Both the position numbers and the translations under genes were made by a program. Below, piece by piece: positions 1-8,279 of a stretch of 64,000 bases of DNA (position 1 is its first letter; each line of letters opens with the position of its first letter). This stretch comes from Flavobacterium sp. CF136 (lineage in GTDB: Bacteria > Bacteroidota > Bacteroidia > Flavobacteriales > Flavobacteriaceae): positions 62,001 through 126,000 of the forward strand of contig NZ_AKJZ01000016.1 in NCBI RefSeq assembly GCF_000282055.1. Reading direction: 5' to 3'. The notes under the pieces were generated by a model. The model saw only the letters and a program-made list of their open reading frames with translations. It ran no database searches and had not been told where the DNA came from.

Positions 1-195
1 ACCTGTACGAATTACGAAATTCTAAAAAGCAAAGAAAACAAAATGTGTCTTTGTACAGGAATGTTGTATGACCCAAAAGAAAAGCAAAAAGATCCGCCAA
101 GACATCCTTTTAATGAAGCTGTTTTGAAAAGACTGAAAAAAATTAAACAAGCTTTATTCTTAAGTAAAATCCTTTCTTTTGGATTTTTATCATAA
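1..195 (+). CDS. GNAT-family N-acetyltransferase, C-terminal fragment
   Basis: An open frame runs in from the left edge and stops at 193-195, giving the last 64 residues of a protein. The Cys-rich stretch (TCTNYEIL, then MCLCTGMLYDP) resembles the C-terminus of GNAT acetyltransferases that I recall lying upstream of argG in flavobacteria. There they are proposed to supply the N-acylation of glutamate that starts arginine synthesis. The position 66 bp before argG, on the same strand, fits. The acetyl-CoA-binding core is outside the window, so the family call rests on the tail and the context only. Confidence 0.6.
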   Translation, partial: TCTNYEILKSKENKMCLCTGMLYDPKEKQKDPPRHPFNEAVLKRLKKIKQALFLSKILSFGFLS

Positions 196-261
196 GTAAT
201 AAACAGATAAAATGAATCTCAAACTTGCTAAATACGAAAGTATTGGCCTAAATTATAAAAA

Positions 262-1455
262 ATGAAAAAAGTTGTATTAGCTTATAGTGGAGGATTAGAT
301 ACCTCGTATTGTTTGAAATATTTAAAAAATGAAAAAGGATACGAAGTTCACACCGTACTGGTAGATACAGGAGGATTTGATGCAGAAGAATTATCTGCTA
401 TCGAAAAAAGAGCCTACGAATTAGGGAGCGCACAACATGCTAACTTAACTATCGTAGATAAATATTATGATAAAGCTATAAAATATTTGATTTTTGGAAA
501 TGTATTAAAAAACAATACGTATCCATTATCAGTAAGTGCAGAGCGTGTTTTTCAGGCTATTGAAGCAATTAAATATGCTAAAAAAGTGGGAGCAAGTGCC
601 ATCGCACACGGAAGTACAGGTGCAGGAAATGACCAGATTCGTTTTGATTTAATTTTCCAGACTATCGCTCCGGAAATTGAAATTATTACTCCAATTAGAG
701 ATTTAAAGCTTTCAAGACAAGAAGAAGTTGATTATTTAGCTCAAAATGGTGTTCATTATTCTTGGGAAAAAGCACAATATTCTATCAATAAAGGATTATG
801 GGGAACAAGTGTTGGAGGAAAAGAAACTTTAACTTCAAGCCAGCCTTTGCCAAGTGAAGCTTATCCTTCGCAATTGAAAAAAGAAGGTGAAGAAAAAGTA
901 AGATTACATTTTGAAAAAGGAGAGCTGGTTGGATTAAACGGACAATTTGACAAACCTTCAAATAACATTGTTGCATTGGAAAAGCTCGCAAATGCTTTTG
1001 CCATTGGAAGAGATATTCACGTAGGTGACACGATTATCGGAATTAAAGGAAGAGTTGGTTTTGAAGCCGCTGCGCCTTTAATCATTATCAAAGCACACCA
1101 TTTATTAGAAAAACATACACTGGGTAAATGGCAGCAATACTGGAAAGAGCAATTAGGAAACTGGTACGGAATGTTATTTCATGAAGGACAGTTTTTAGAT
1201 CCTGTGATGCGTAACATTGAAACGTTTTTGCAAGACACACAAAAAACAGTGAATGGTGTTGTAACTGTTTCATTAAAACCATATCATTTTTCGCTAGACG
1301 GAATTGAATCAGATAATGATTTGATGAACACCGGTTTTGGTCAATATGGAGAAATGAACAATGCCTGGACATCTGACGATGCAAAAGGGTTTATTAAAAT
1401 TTTAGGAAATGCTCAAAACATATTTTCATCTGTAAACCATTTAGATCATGATTAA
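262..1455 (+). CDS. argG: Argininosuccinate synthase
   Basis: Cytosolic ligase joining citrulline and aspartate at the cost of ATP to AMP, the penultimate step of arginine synthesis. The 397-residue protein has the usual family length. It opens with the P-loop-like ATP pyrophosphatase motif AYSGGLDTS (residues 8-16), and HGSTGAGNDQ, which contacts citrulline/aspartate in the family, follows around residues 116-125. It is the first complete gene of a long plus-strand arginine operon, and its last 8 bases overlap the start of argC, which suggests translational coupling. Identification is firm. Confidence 0.97.
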   Translation: MKKVVLAYSGGLDTSYCLKYLKNEKGYEVHTVLVDTGGFDAEELSAIEKRAYELGSAQHANLTIVDKYYDKAIKYLIFGNVLKNNTYPLSVSAERVFQAIEAIKYAKKVGASAIAHGSTGAGNDQIRFDLIFQTIAPEIEIITPIRDLKLSRQEEVDYLAQNGVHYSWEKAQYSINKGLWGTSVGGKETLTSSQPLPSEAYPSQLKKEGEEKVRLHFEKGELVGLNGQFDKPSNNIVALEKLANAFAIGRDIHVGDTIIGIKGRVGFEAAAPLIIIKAHHLLEKHTLGKWQQYWKEQLGNWYGMLFHEGQFLDPVMRNIETFLQDTQKTVNGVVTVSLKPYHFSLDGIESDNDLMNTGFGQYGEMNNAWTSDDAKGFIKILGNAQNIFSSVNHLDHD

Positions 1456-2425
1456 TATCGGAATAATTGGTGGTTCAGGCTACACGGCCGGAGAACTTAT
1501 CAGAATATTAATGTATCATCCAAATGTAAACATCGATTTTGTTTACAGTACGACGAACTCTGGTAAACCACTTTCTGTGGCGCACCATGATTTGATGGGA
1601 GACATTGAAATGAATTTTACTGATACTATTAATCCGGATGTAAACGTTGTGTTTTTATGTTTGGGTCATGGAAAGTCGATTTCATTTTTAAAGGAAAATC
1701 AATTTGCAAGTCATACGAAAATCATTGATTTAGGAAATGATTTCAGATTGAATGCAGCTGCTCATTTCGAAGGGAAAGATTTTGTTTACGGCTTACCGGA
1801 ATTGAATAAAGCAGAGATTAAAAAAGCAAATTATATTGCAAATCCTGGTTGTTTTGCTACGGCTATTCAATTGGCTTTGTTGCCTTTGGCGAAAAATAAT
1901 TTATTGAATAATGACGTTCATATTAATGCGACAACAGGAAGTACCGGTGCTGGAGTTGGACTTTCAGAAACATCTCATTTCAGTTGGAGAAACAATAATA
2001 TGTCTCATTATAAAGCTTTTGAGCACCAACATTTGGGCGAAATCTCAGAAAGTTTGGTTCAATTACAGGATGATTTTGAAAGTGAATTGCTTTTTATTCC
2101 GAATAGAGGAGATTTTCCAAGAGGAATTTTTGCAACATTATACACACTTTCTGATGATAGTTTAGAGCAATTGGTTGCTAAATATGAAGATTTCTATAAA
2201 GATGAACCTTTTGTAACGGTGACAACGACAAACATCAATATGAAACAAGTCGTTCAAACAAATAAATGTATCATCAGTTTATTGAAAAAAGGAAACCGGA
2301 TTTTAATCACTTCTATCATTGATAACTTAACCAAAGGTGCTTCCGGGCAAGCAATTCAAAACATGAATTTAATGTTTGGATTGGAAGAAACCACAGGTTT
2401 ACATTTGAAACCAAGCGGATTTTAG
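1448..2425 (+). CDS. argC: N-acyl-gamma-glutamyl-phosphate reductase
   Basis: NADPH-dependent reductase converting N-acyl-glutamyl phosphate to the semialdehyde, the third step of arginine synthesis. The 325-residue protein begins with a Rossmann motif (GIIGGSGYTAGEL) and has the catalytic cysteine in NPGCFAT (Cys135). The start ATG at 1448 lies inside the end of argG. In this phylum the acyl group may be succinyl rather than acetyl (see argF'). An 87-bp spacer with an imperfect hairpin repeat separates it from argD. Confidence 0.95.
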   Translation: MINIGIIGGSGYTAGELIRILMYHPNVNIDFVYSTTNSGKPLSVAHHDLMGDIEMNFTDTINPDVNVVFLCLGHGKSISFLKENQFASHTKIIDLGNDFRLNAAAHFEGKDFVYGLPELNKAEIKKANYIANPGCFATAIQLALLPLAKNNLLNNDVHINATTGSTGAGVGLSETSHFSWRNNNMSHYKAFEHQHLGEISESLVQLQDDFESELLFIPNRGDFPRGIFATLYTLSDDSLEQLVAKYEDFYKDEPFVTVTTTNINMKQVVQTNKCIISLLKKGNRILITSIIDNLTKGASGQAIQNMNLMFGLEETTGLHLKPSGF

Positions 2426-2434
2426 GAAAAATTT

Positions 2435-2494
2435 GTTTCAGGTTTTAAGTTTCAAGTTTCACCCTAAACGTAACTTGAAACATGAAACATGAAA
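2435..2494. repeat. Intergenic hairpin repeat (GTTTCA/TGAAAC type)
   Basis: The argC-argD spacer is filled by GTTTCA-rich sequence followed by TGAAAC-rich sequence, which can fold back on itself (GTTTCAAGTT pairs with AACTTGAAAC). A similar fold-back occurs at 30095-30125 between menB and menA. It has no clear T-tract, so it does not look like a simple terminator inside this operon. It resembles short dispersed repeats of flavobacterial intergenic regions. Confidence 0.5.
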
Positions 2495-2512
2495 TTTTAA
2501 ACAAAAAAAGAT

Positions 2513-3652
2513 ATGAATTTATTTAATGTATACCCACTTTACGATATAACTCCTGTAAAAGCGCTGGACTGCACCATTACAGATAATAACGGAGTGGAAT
2601 ATTTAGACTTATATAGCGGACATGGCGTAATTTCGATTGGCCATACGCAACCTGATTATGTTGCCAAATTGAAAGATCAATTGGATCATTTAGGATTTTA
2701 TTCGAATGCTATTCAGAATCCTTTGCAGGTTGAATTAGCAGAGAAATTAGGAAAGCTTTCAGGATTAGAAGATTACGAATTATTTTTATGCAGTTCCGGA
2801 GCTGAAGCAAACGAAAATGCATTGAAATTAGCTTCTTTCCATAACGGAAAATCCAGAGTTGTGGCTTTTCATAATTCTTTCCACGGAAGAACTTCTGCAG
2901 CCGTTGCTGTTACAGATAACAAAAAAATTGTAGCGCCAATTAACGCACAGCAAGTAGTAACTTTTTTACCACTTAATCAAATCGAATTAGTAGAAGCAGA
3001 GCTTTCAAAAGGTGATGTTTCTGCTGTAATTATTGAAGGAATTCAAGGAGTTGGAGGTTTAGATCAGGGGACAACCGAATTTTTTCAGGCTTTAGAAAAA
3101 GCATGTAAAAAACATGAAGTTGTTTTAATTTTAGACGAAGTACAATCAGGATACGGAAGAAGCGGAAAGTTCTTCGCATTCCAACATCACGGAATTAACG
3201 CTGATATTATTTCGGTTGCAAAAGGAATGGGGAATGGTTTTCCGGTGGGAGCGATTTTAATTTCTCCAAAATTTGAAGCAAGTTTCGGATTATTAGGAAC
3301 TACTTTTGGAGGAAGTCATTTATCTTGTGCAGCAGGAATTGCAGTTTTGGATGTAATCGAAAAATTGAAACTACAAGATAACGTAAACGAAGTTTCGGCT
3401 TATTTCGCTGAACAAATCAAACAAGTTCCAGGAATCAAACAAGTAAAAGGAAAAGGATTAATGCTCGGAATTGAATTTGATTTTGATGTAAGTGCATTGA
3501 GAAAAAAACTGATTATCGAGAAACATATTTTCACAGGAAGTGCAAACAATAAAAATTTGCTTAGAATTTTACCGCCACTTACTGTGAAAAAATCAGATAT
3601 CGATACTTTCATCGTAGCTTTAAAAGAAAGTTTAGAAGAGCTTAAAAATTAA
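2513..3652 (+). CDS. argD: N-acyl-ornithine aminotransferase (class III)
   Basis: PLP-dependent transaminase turning N-acyl-glutamate semialdehyde into N-acyl-ornithine with glutamate as amino donor. The 379-residue protein shows the class III signature: SSGAEANENALK for cofactor phosphate binding, FHGRT (residues 123-127), LDEVQSGYGR (Asp208 stacks on the PLP ring) and the Schiff-base lysine in SVAKGMGNGFP (Lys237). It follows argC in the operon. It might also serve as a succinyl-ornithine aminotransferase, since the family does not discriminate strongly. Confidence 0.93.
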   Translation: MNLFNVYPLYDITPVKALDCTITDNNGVEYLDLYSGHGVISIGHTQPDYVAKLKDQLDHLGFYSNAIQNPLQVELAEKLGKLSGLEDYELFLCSSGAEANENALKLASFHNGKSRVVAFHNSFHGRTSAAVAVTDNKKIVAPINAQQVVTFLPLNQIELVEAELSKGDVSAVIIEGIQGVGGLDQGTTEFFQALEKACKKHEVVLILDEVQSGYGRSGKFFAFQHHGINADIISVAKGMGNGFPVGAILISPKFEASFGLLGTTFGGSHLSCAAGIAVLDVIEKLKLQDNVNEVSAYFAEQIKQVPGIKQVKGKGLMLGIEFDFDVSALRKKLIIEKHIFTGSANNKNLLRILPPLTVKKSDIDTFIVALKESLEELKN

Positions 3653-3691
3653 GTTTTTAGAAACAACCAAAAAACCAACCAACTATAAATT

Positions 3692-4885
3692 ATGAATCCA
3701 TTATCAATAGAAAAACGCAATTTGGTTTTGCATTCCATGGCAAAACTGGTAGAGCAGGATCGGAGTCAGATTATTCAGGTCAATCAAGAAGATTTGAATG
3801 CATACGACGGTTCAGATTTAGCGATGGAAGAACGCCTGAAAGTAGATGATAAAAAAGTCGACGAGATGATTTTATCATTAAATCAATTGGCTTCTCAAGA
3901 GGATCCTGTTGGAGTAGAGCGTTTTCATTTTGTTCATGATAATGGAATTCGGGTAACAAATAAAACAGCTGTATTTGGCACAGTTTTAATTATTTACGAA
4001 TCACGACCTGATGTAACCATTGAAGCAGGTGGAATCGCTTTTAAATCCGGAAATAAGATTTTATTAAAAGGAGGAAAGGAAGCTTTAAAATCGAATTTGA
4101 AAATTGTGAGTTTATGGCATAAAGCTTTAGAAGAAAATGGAGTTTCAAAAGATTGGGTTGAATATTTAAATTACAATCGTACCGAAACTCAGGCTTTCTT
4201 AGAAAAACCAACTCAAAAAGTTGATTTAATAGTTCCCCGTGGTGGTGAAAAACTGATTGAGTTTGTCAAAAAACACGCAACTTGTCCTGTAATTGTAAGT
4301 GGTCGCGGAAATAATTTTGTTTATGTCCAGCAGGAAGCCGATTTAGAAATTGCCTTAAAAGTAATTCTGAATGCTAAAACGGCTAAAATATCTGCTTGCA
4401 ACGCTGTTGACAAAGTTCTAATTGATAACAGAATACCAAATTTTGAAGGTTTTGCTGCAATGTTAATTGAAGAATTGATAGAAGCTAACGTTGAAATTTT
4501 AGTGGATAAGTCACTGGAGACGTTTAAAAACACCAAATTACTTGCAGATGAAAATATTTGGTACGAAGAGTTTTTAGATTATAAAATTGTAATTGGAACA
4601 GTTGATTCAGATTCTGAAGCTATTGCTAAAATTAATAAATATTGTGGAGGACATTCTGCTTCCATCATTACAAAAAATGATAATATAGCACAAAATTTCA
4701 TGGAAAGTATTGATGCTGCAGCTGTTTATCAGAATGTTTCGACCCGATTTACAGATGGTTTTCAATTAGGATTAGGAGGAGAGTTGGCTATCAGTACAGA
4801 CAAACTGCATCAAAGAGGACCAATTGGTTTACAACATCTGGTTACTAATAAGTGGTATATTTACGGAGAAGGGCAAATTAGATAA
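3692..4885 (+). CDS. proA: Glutamate-5-semialdehyde dehydrogenase (gamma-glutamyl phosphate reductase)
   Basis: Reduces gamma-glutamyl phosphate to glutamate semialdehyde in proline synthesis. The 397-residue aldehyde-dehydrogenase-fold protein contains YESRPDVT and IEAGGIAFKSGN, and the catalytic cysteine sits in KISACNAVD (Cys236). The order is proA before proB, and both lie inside the arginine operon, so proline and arginine branches from glutamate are expressed together here. The 39-bp gap to argD and 58-bp gap to proB contain no terminator. Confidence 0.95.
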   Translation: MNPLSIEKRNLVLHSMAKLVEQDRSQIIQVNQEDLNAYDGSDLAMEERLKVDDKKVDEMILSLNQLASQEDPVGVERFHFVHDNGIRVTNKTAVFGTVLIIYESRPDVTIEAGGIAFKSGNKILLKGGKEALKSNLKIVSLWHKALEENGVSKDWVEYLNYNRTETQAFLEKPTQKVDLIVPRGGEKLIEFVKKHATCPVIVSGRGNNFVYVQQEADLEIALKVILNAKTAKISACNAVDKVLIDNRIPNFEGFAAMLIEELIEANVEILVDKSLETFKNTKLLADENIWYEEFLDYKIVIGTVDSDSEAIAKINKYCGGHSASIITKNDNIAQNFMESIDAAAVYQNVSTRFTDGFQLGLGGELAISTDKLHQRGPIGLQHLVTNKWYIYGEGQIR

Positions 4886-4943
4886 TTTTAGATTTAAAAA
4901 CTTAGAATCTTAGTAACTCAGAACCTTAGGAGCTAAAAAAATA

Positions 4944-5705
4944 ATGACTAAAAAAAGGATTTTATTAAAAATAGGAAGTAATACCTTAACCAAGGAAACC
5001 AATCATATTTCGAGAGGAAAGATTGAGGATATTGGTATGCAAATCGCAGCTTTAAACAAAGACTACGAGTTTGTAATTGTAAGTTCAGGTGCTATTGCAG
5101 CTGCTAAACAATTTGTAAAACTCGAAAGCAAAGGCAAGGAAATTATTGTAAAACAAGCTTTGGCTTCAATTGGACAGCCTCATTTAATGCGGATTTTCCA
5201 CGAAAATTTCAGCGATTTAGGTTTATTGACCTCACAATGTTTATTGTCTTATTCTGATTTCGAAAAGGACCAGTCGAAAGTAAATATTGTCAATACGATT
5301 AATGTTTTGGTAGAGAATAATTACATTCCGATTATCAATGAAAATGATACTGTTGCCACAGATGAGATTCAGTTTGGTGATAATGATAAATTGGCGGCTT
5401 TGGCAGCAGTTTTATTAAATGTTGATATTCTGATAATTGCAACTAATACTAACGGAATATATACAAAGGCTTCAATTCATAATGAAAATCCGGAAACGAT
5501 TGGTTTAGTGAATGATTTGAAACTTTTGGAAAAAGAAATCGGAGAATCTAAATCGTCACACGGAACAGGAGGAATGCAGTCAAAAATTGAAGCTGCAGGA
5601 ATTGCAAAAGCAGCAAACATCGAAACCTGGATTGTGAACGGTTTAAATGATAATTTTATTTTGAAAGCTTTACAAAACGAAATTCCTTTTACTAAGATCG
5701 TTTAA
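4944..5705 (+). CDS. proB: Glutamate 5-kinase (kinase domain only)
   Basis: Phosphorylates glutamate on the gamma-carboxylate, the first step of proline synthesis. The protein has 253 residues and covers only the amino-acid-kinase domain: KIGSNTLT near the N-terminus, VSSGAIAA, NENDTVATDEIQFGDNDKLAA and GTGGMQSKIEAA. The C-terminal PUA domain of the roughly 367-residue E. coli enzyme is absent, a natural shorter form rather than a truncation since the frame ends cleanly. Sequence before the start (4886-4943) contains a CTTAGAATCTTAG-like phrase typical of this genome's intergenic repeats. Confidence 0.93.
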   Translation: MTKKRILLKIGSNTLTKETNHISRGKIEDIGMQIAALNKDYEFVIVSSGAIAAAKQFVKLESKGKEIIVKQALASIGQPHLMRIFHENFSDLGLLTSQCLLSYSDFEKDQSKVNIVNTINVLVENNYIPIINENDTVATDEIQFGDNDKLAALAAVLLNVDILIIATNTNGIYTKASIHNENPETIGLVNDLKLLEKEIGESKSSHGTGGMQSKIEAAGIAKAANIETWIVNGLNDNFILKALQNEIPFTKIV

Positions 5706-5710
5706 TTATA

Positions 5711-5763
5711 ACGCGGATAATACGGATTCGCTAAAGCGAAAACGCGGATAAAAACTGATTTTT
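5711..5763. repeat. Left arm of 53-bp inverted repeat flanking GxxExxY gene
   Basis: This 53-bp sequence is the near-perfect reverse complement of 6167-6219: by hand alignment 48 of 53 positions match, and the inner 28 bp (5736-5763) are identical. It contains the element ACGCGGATA twice and a small internal fold-back (TTCGCTAAAGCGAA). It ends 4 bp before the GxxExxY start codon, so together the arms form a cassette boundary. Confidence 0.85.
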
Positions 5764-5767
5764 ATAT

Positions 5768-6157
5768 ATGGAATTATTACATGAAGAGTTAACCGATGCA
5801 ATTATTAAAACTTTTTATGAAGTTTATAATGAATTAGGGTATGGATTTTTAGAAAAAGTTTATTTAAACTCTTTATACTTGGAATTAAAAAGTAAAGGCT
5901 TAAAAGTTGAAGCTCAAAGAAAAATAGAAGTTTACTATAAAGGAATTGAAGTTGGAGAATATTACGCAGATTTAATTGTTGAGAATTTAGTTATTCTAGA
6001 ACTAAAAGCTGCAGACAGTATTGCTCCTGCATTTGAAAATCAAATATTAAACTATTTAAGAGGAACAAATTGTGAAGTTGGTTTGCTCCTGAATTTTGGA
6101 AAGAAACCTGAATTTAAACGGAAGGTTTTCGAAAATAGTAGGAAAATAAGAAAATAG
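5768..6157 (+). CDS. GxxExxY protein (PD-(D/E)XK nuclease-like)
   Basis: A 129-residue protein of the GxxExxY family, with GFLEKVY at residues 26-32. The family has been placed in the PD-(D/E)XK nuclease superfamily, and the residues expected for that fold are visible: Asp68 in YADLIV and Glu78-Leu-Lys80 in ILELK. Its cellular role is not established. It has no evident link to arginine synthesis yet lies inside that operon, between proB and argF', enclosed by a 53-bp inverted repeat. That arrangement suggests a mobile or recently inserted cassette. There is no signal peptide or membrane segment. Confidence 0.85.
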   Translation: MELLHEELTDAIIKTFYEVYNELGYGFLEKVYLNSLYLELKSKGLKVEAQRKIEVYYKGIEVGEYYADLIVENLVILELKAADSIAPAFENQILNYLRGTNCEVGLLLNFGKKPEFKRKVFENSRKIRK

Positions 6158-6166
6158 AAAGAAAAG

Positions 6167-6219
6167 AAAAATCAGTTTTTATCCGCGTTTTCGCGATAGT
6201 GAATCAGTATAATCCGCGT
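6167..6219. repeat. Right arm of 53-bp inverted repeat flanking GxxExxY gene
   Basis: Reverse-complement partner of 5711-5763. It starts 9 bp after the GxxExxY stop codon and ends 24 bp before the likely argF' start. The possible GTG start at 6199 for argF' lies inside this repeat, which is a reason to prefer the downstream ATG at 6244. Confidence 0.85.
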
Positions 6220-6243
6220 CTAAATAACACAATACAAAAAAAC

Positions 6244-7191
6244 ATGAACTATATTTCAATTCAAGATATCAATTCATTATCAAAATGGGTAAAAAGTGCA
6301 CTAAAAATTAAAAAGAACCCGCTTAAAAATCAAAGCTTAGGAAAGAATAAAACCTTAGGAATGTTATTCTTTAACCCGAGTTTAAGAACGCGTTTGAGTA
6401 CTCAAAAAGCCGCTTTAAACTTAGGAATGAATGTTATGGTAATGAACTTTACCAACGAAGGCTGGACTTTAGAGTTTGAAGACGGAGCAGTAATGAATTC
6501 CGGTGCTTCAGAACACATCAAAGAAGCTGCAGAAGTTGTTTCTCAATATTGTGATATTATTGCCATTCGTGCTTTTGCAGGTTTGGCCGATAAAGAAAAA
6601 GATTATGCTGAAACAGTAATTTCAGGATTTTTGAAACATGCTACAGTGCCAATTGTAAATATGGAAAGTGCCGTTCGTCATCCATTACAATCTTTGGCTG
6701 ATGCAATTACGATGGAAGAATACAAAACGAAACACAAACCAAAAGTAGTTCTTTCATGGGCTCCACATCCTAAAGCTTTGCCTCAGGCGGTAGCTAATTC
6801 ATTTGTAGAGATGATGCAAATGCAAAAAGATATGGATTTTGTAATCACACACCCGGAAGGTTATGAATTAAGTCCGGAAATCACAAAAGACTGCAAAATT
6901 GAATACGATCAAAATAAAGCGTTCGAAAATGCTGATTTTGTATATGTGAAAAACTGGAGTAATTTTAATGATTACGGAAAAGTAACGAACACTGACTCAA
7001 ATTGGACTGTAACTGCTGAAAAAATGGCATTGACCAATAATGGAAAGTTTATGCATTGTCTGCCAGTACGTCGTAATGTAATTGTGAGCGATGAAGTTAT
7101 CGACAGTGAAAATTCAATTGTAATTCAGCAAGCCAATAACAGAACCTATTCGGCACAATTAGTTTTACAGAAGATTTTGAAGAAGTTATAA
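6244..7191 (+). CDS. argF': N-acyl-ornithine carbamoyltransferase (ArgF' type, probably N-succinylornithine)
   Basis: Transfers a carbamoyl group to N-acyl-ornithine, giving N-acyl-citrulline; this replaces the ordinary ornithine carbamoyltransferase in Bacteroidota. The carbamoyl-phosphate loop is NPSLRTRLS, and HPLQSLAD and HCLPVRRNV are also clear. In the loop that decides acyl specificity this protein has Ser89 before Glu-His. From memory, the Bacteroides fragilis succinyl enzyme has Pro there and the Xanthomonas acetyl enzyme Glu, so a small residue favours succinyl; this is inference. Start chosen at ATG 6244 (MNYISIQDI), which matches family N-termini. An upstream GTG at 6199 would add 15 residues from the flanking repeat. 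Confidence 0.92.
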   Translation: MNYISIQDINSLSKWVKSALKIKKNPLKNQSLGKNKTLGMLFFNPSLRTRLSTQKAALNLGMNVMVMNFTNEGWTLEFEDGAVMNSGASEHIKEAAEVVSQYCDIIAIRAFAGLADKEKDYAETVISGFLKHATVPIVNMESAVRHPLQSLADAITMEEYKTKHKPKVVLSWAPHPKALPQAVANSFVEMMQMQKDMDFVITHPEGYELSPEITKDCKIEYDQNKAFENADFVYVKNWSNFNDYGKVTNTDSNWTVTAEKMALTNNGKFMHCLPVRRNVIVSDEVIDSENSIVIQQANNRTYSAQLVLQKILKKL

Positions 7192-7290
7192 ATAAAGGTA
7201 TAAAGTCACAAAGTTACAGAGGTAAAAAGGTTTAAAAACCTTAAAAGAAACCTTTGTGTCTTTGTCGCTCTGAACCTATGAACCTTAAAA
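7192..7290. repeat. Intergenic repeat (CTTTGTGTCTTTGTCGCT type)
   Basis: The argF'-argB spacer consists of a left part reading AAAGTCACAAAGTTACAGAGG and, after a short AAAGGTTT/AAACCTT centre, a right part reading CCTTTGTGTCTTTGTCGCTC, which are loosely inverted. A related phrase, TTTGTGACTTTGAGCCTTAG, occurs just before argE (about 8238-8265), and another at 4895-4935. These look like copies of a dispersed intergenic repeat family. Confidence 0.5.
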
Positions 7291-7293
7291 GAA

Positions 7294-8067
7294 ATGAACG
7301 TTACAGTAATAAAAATAGGCGGTAATATAATTGATAATCCATCCGAATTAGAGGAATTTTTAACCGATTTTTCTAAGATTGAAGGGTATAAAGTTCTTGT
7401 TCATGGCGGTGGAAAATCAGCTACAAAAATGGCTCAAAGTATTGGGTTGGTTCCGCAAATGATTGAAGGGCGCCGAATTACAGATGCTCCAATGCTTGAT
7501 GTTGTCGTGATGATTTACGCAGGACAAATCAACAAACATATTGTGGCGCAATTACAGGCTAAAAATAATAATGCAATTGGTTTTTCAGGAGCAGATGGGA
7601 ATTTAATCCAATCAACCAAAAGAAACCATCCAACAATCGATTACGGATTTGTTGGTGATGTAAAGCAAGTAAACACACCTTTATTGAAAACGTTGCTTGA
7701 AAACGGAATTGTACCCGTTTTCTGCGCCATCACACACGATAAAAATGGTCAATTATTAAATACAAATGCAGACACGATTGCTAGCGAACTATCAATTGCA
7801 TTGTCTGAAGTTTTTGATGTTACACTAACTTATTGCTTTGAAAAACAAGGTGTTTTACAAGATTCAGAAGATGATTCTTCGGTAATTGCTGAAATAAATG
7901 AGGTTTTATACAAAGAGTTAAAGGAACAAAAAGTTATCCATTCCGGAATGATTCCAAAACTGGATAATTGCTTTAATAGTTTAGCACGAGGCGTTCAGAA
8001 AATTAAAATTGGGCATCATAGAATGTTACAGAATCCAAATGTTTTGCATACAACAATTACATTATAA
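7294..8067 (+). CDS. argB: N-acetylglutamate (N-acylglutamate) kinase
   Basis: Amino-acid kinase phosphorylating the gamma-carboxylate of N-acyl-glutamate, the second arginine step. The 257-residue protein begins VIKIGGNIIDN, with the ATP-binding lysine and glycine loop, and shows VHGGGKSAT, a substrate-binding stretch GRRITD and a late SGMIPKLDNC segment typical of the family. The long C-terminal or N-terminal extensions of arginine-inhibited types are absent, so strong arginine feedback is not obvious from sequence. Confidence 0.95.
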   Translation: MNVTVIKIGGNIIDNPSELEEFLTDFSKIEGYKVLVHGGGKSATKMAQSIGLVPQMIEGRRITDAPMLDVVVMIYAGQINKHIVAQLQAKNNNAIGFSGADGNLIQSTKRNHPTIDYGFVGDVKQVNTPLLKTLLENGIVPVFCAITHDKNGQLLNTNADTIASELSIALSEVFDVTLTYCFEKQGVLQDSEDDSSVIAEINEVLYKELKEQKVIHSGMIPKLDNCFNSLARGVQKIKIGHHRMLQNPNVLHTTITL

Positions 8068-8279
8068 AATATGTTACGAATTACACCAACTTTGGCGAAT
8101 TAAAATTTTAAAAAAATAGTAAAAATTGGTATAATTCGTGGCAAAAAAACGCAACCAGGAAGCCATTTTAAATATTAATTTAAGAAATTTGCGCAAATTA
8201 AAATTGTCACAAATTGATTATAAGGAATCAATTGAAAAATTTTGTGACTTTGAGCCTTAGTGGCAGAGACAACACACAT

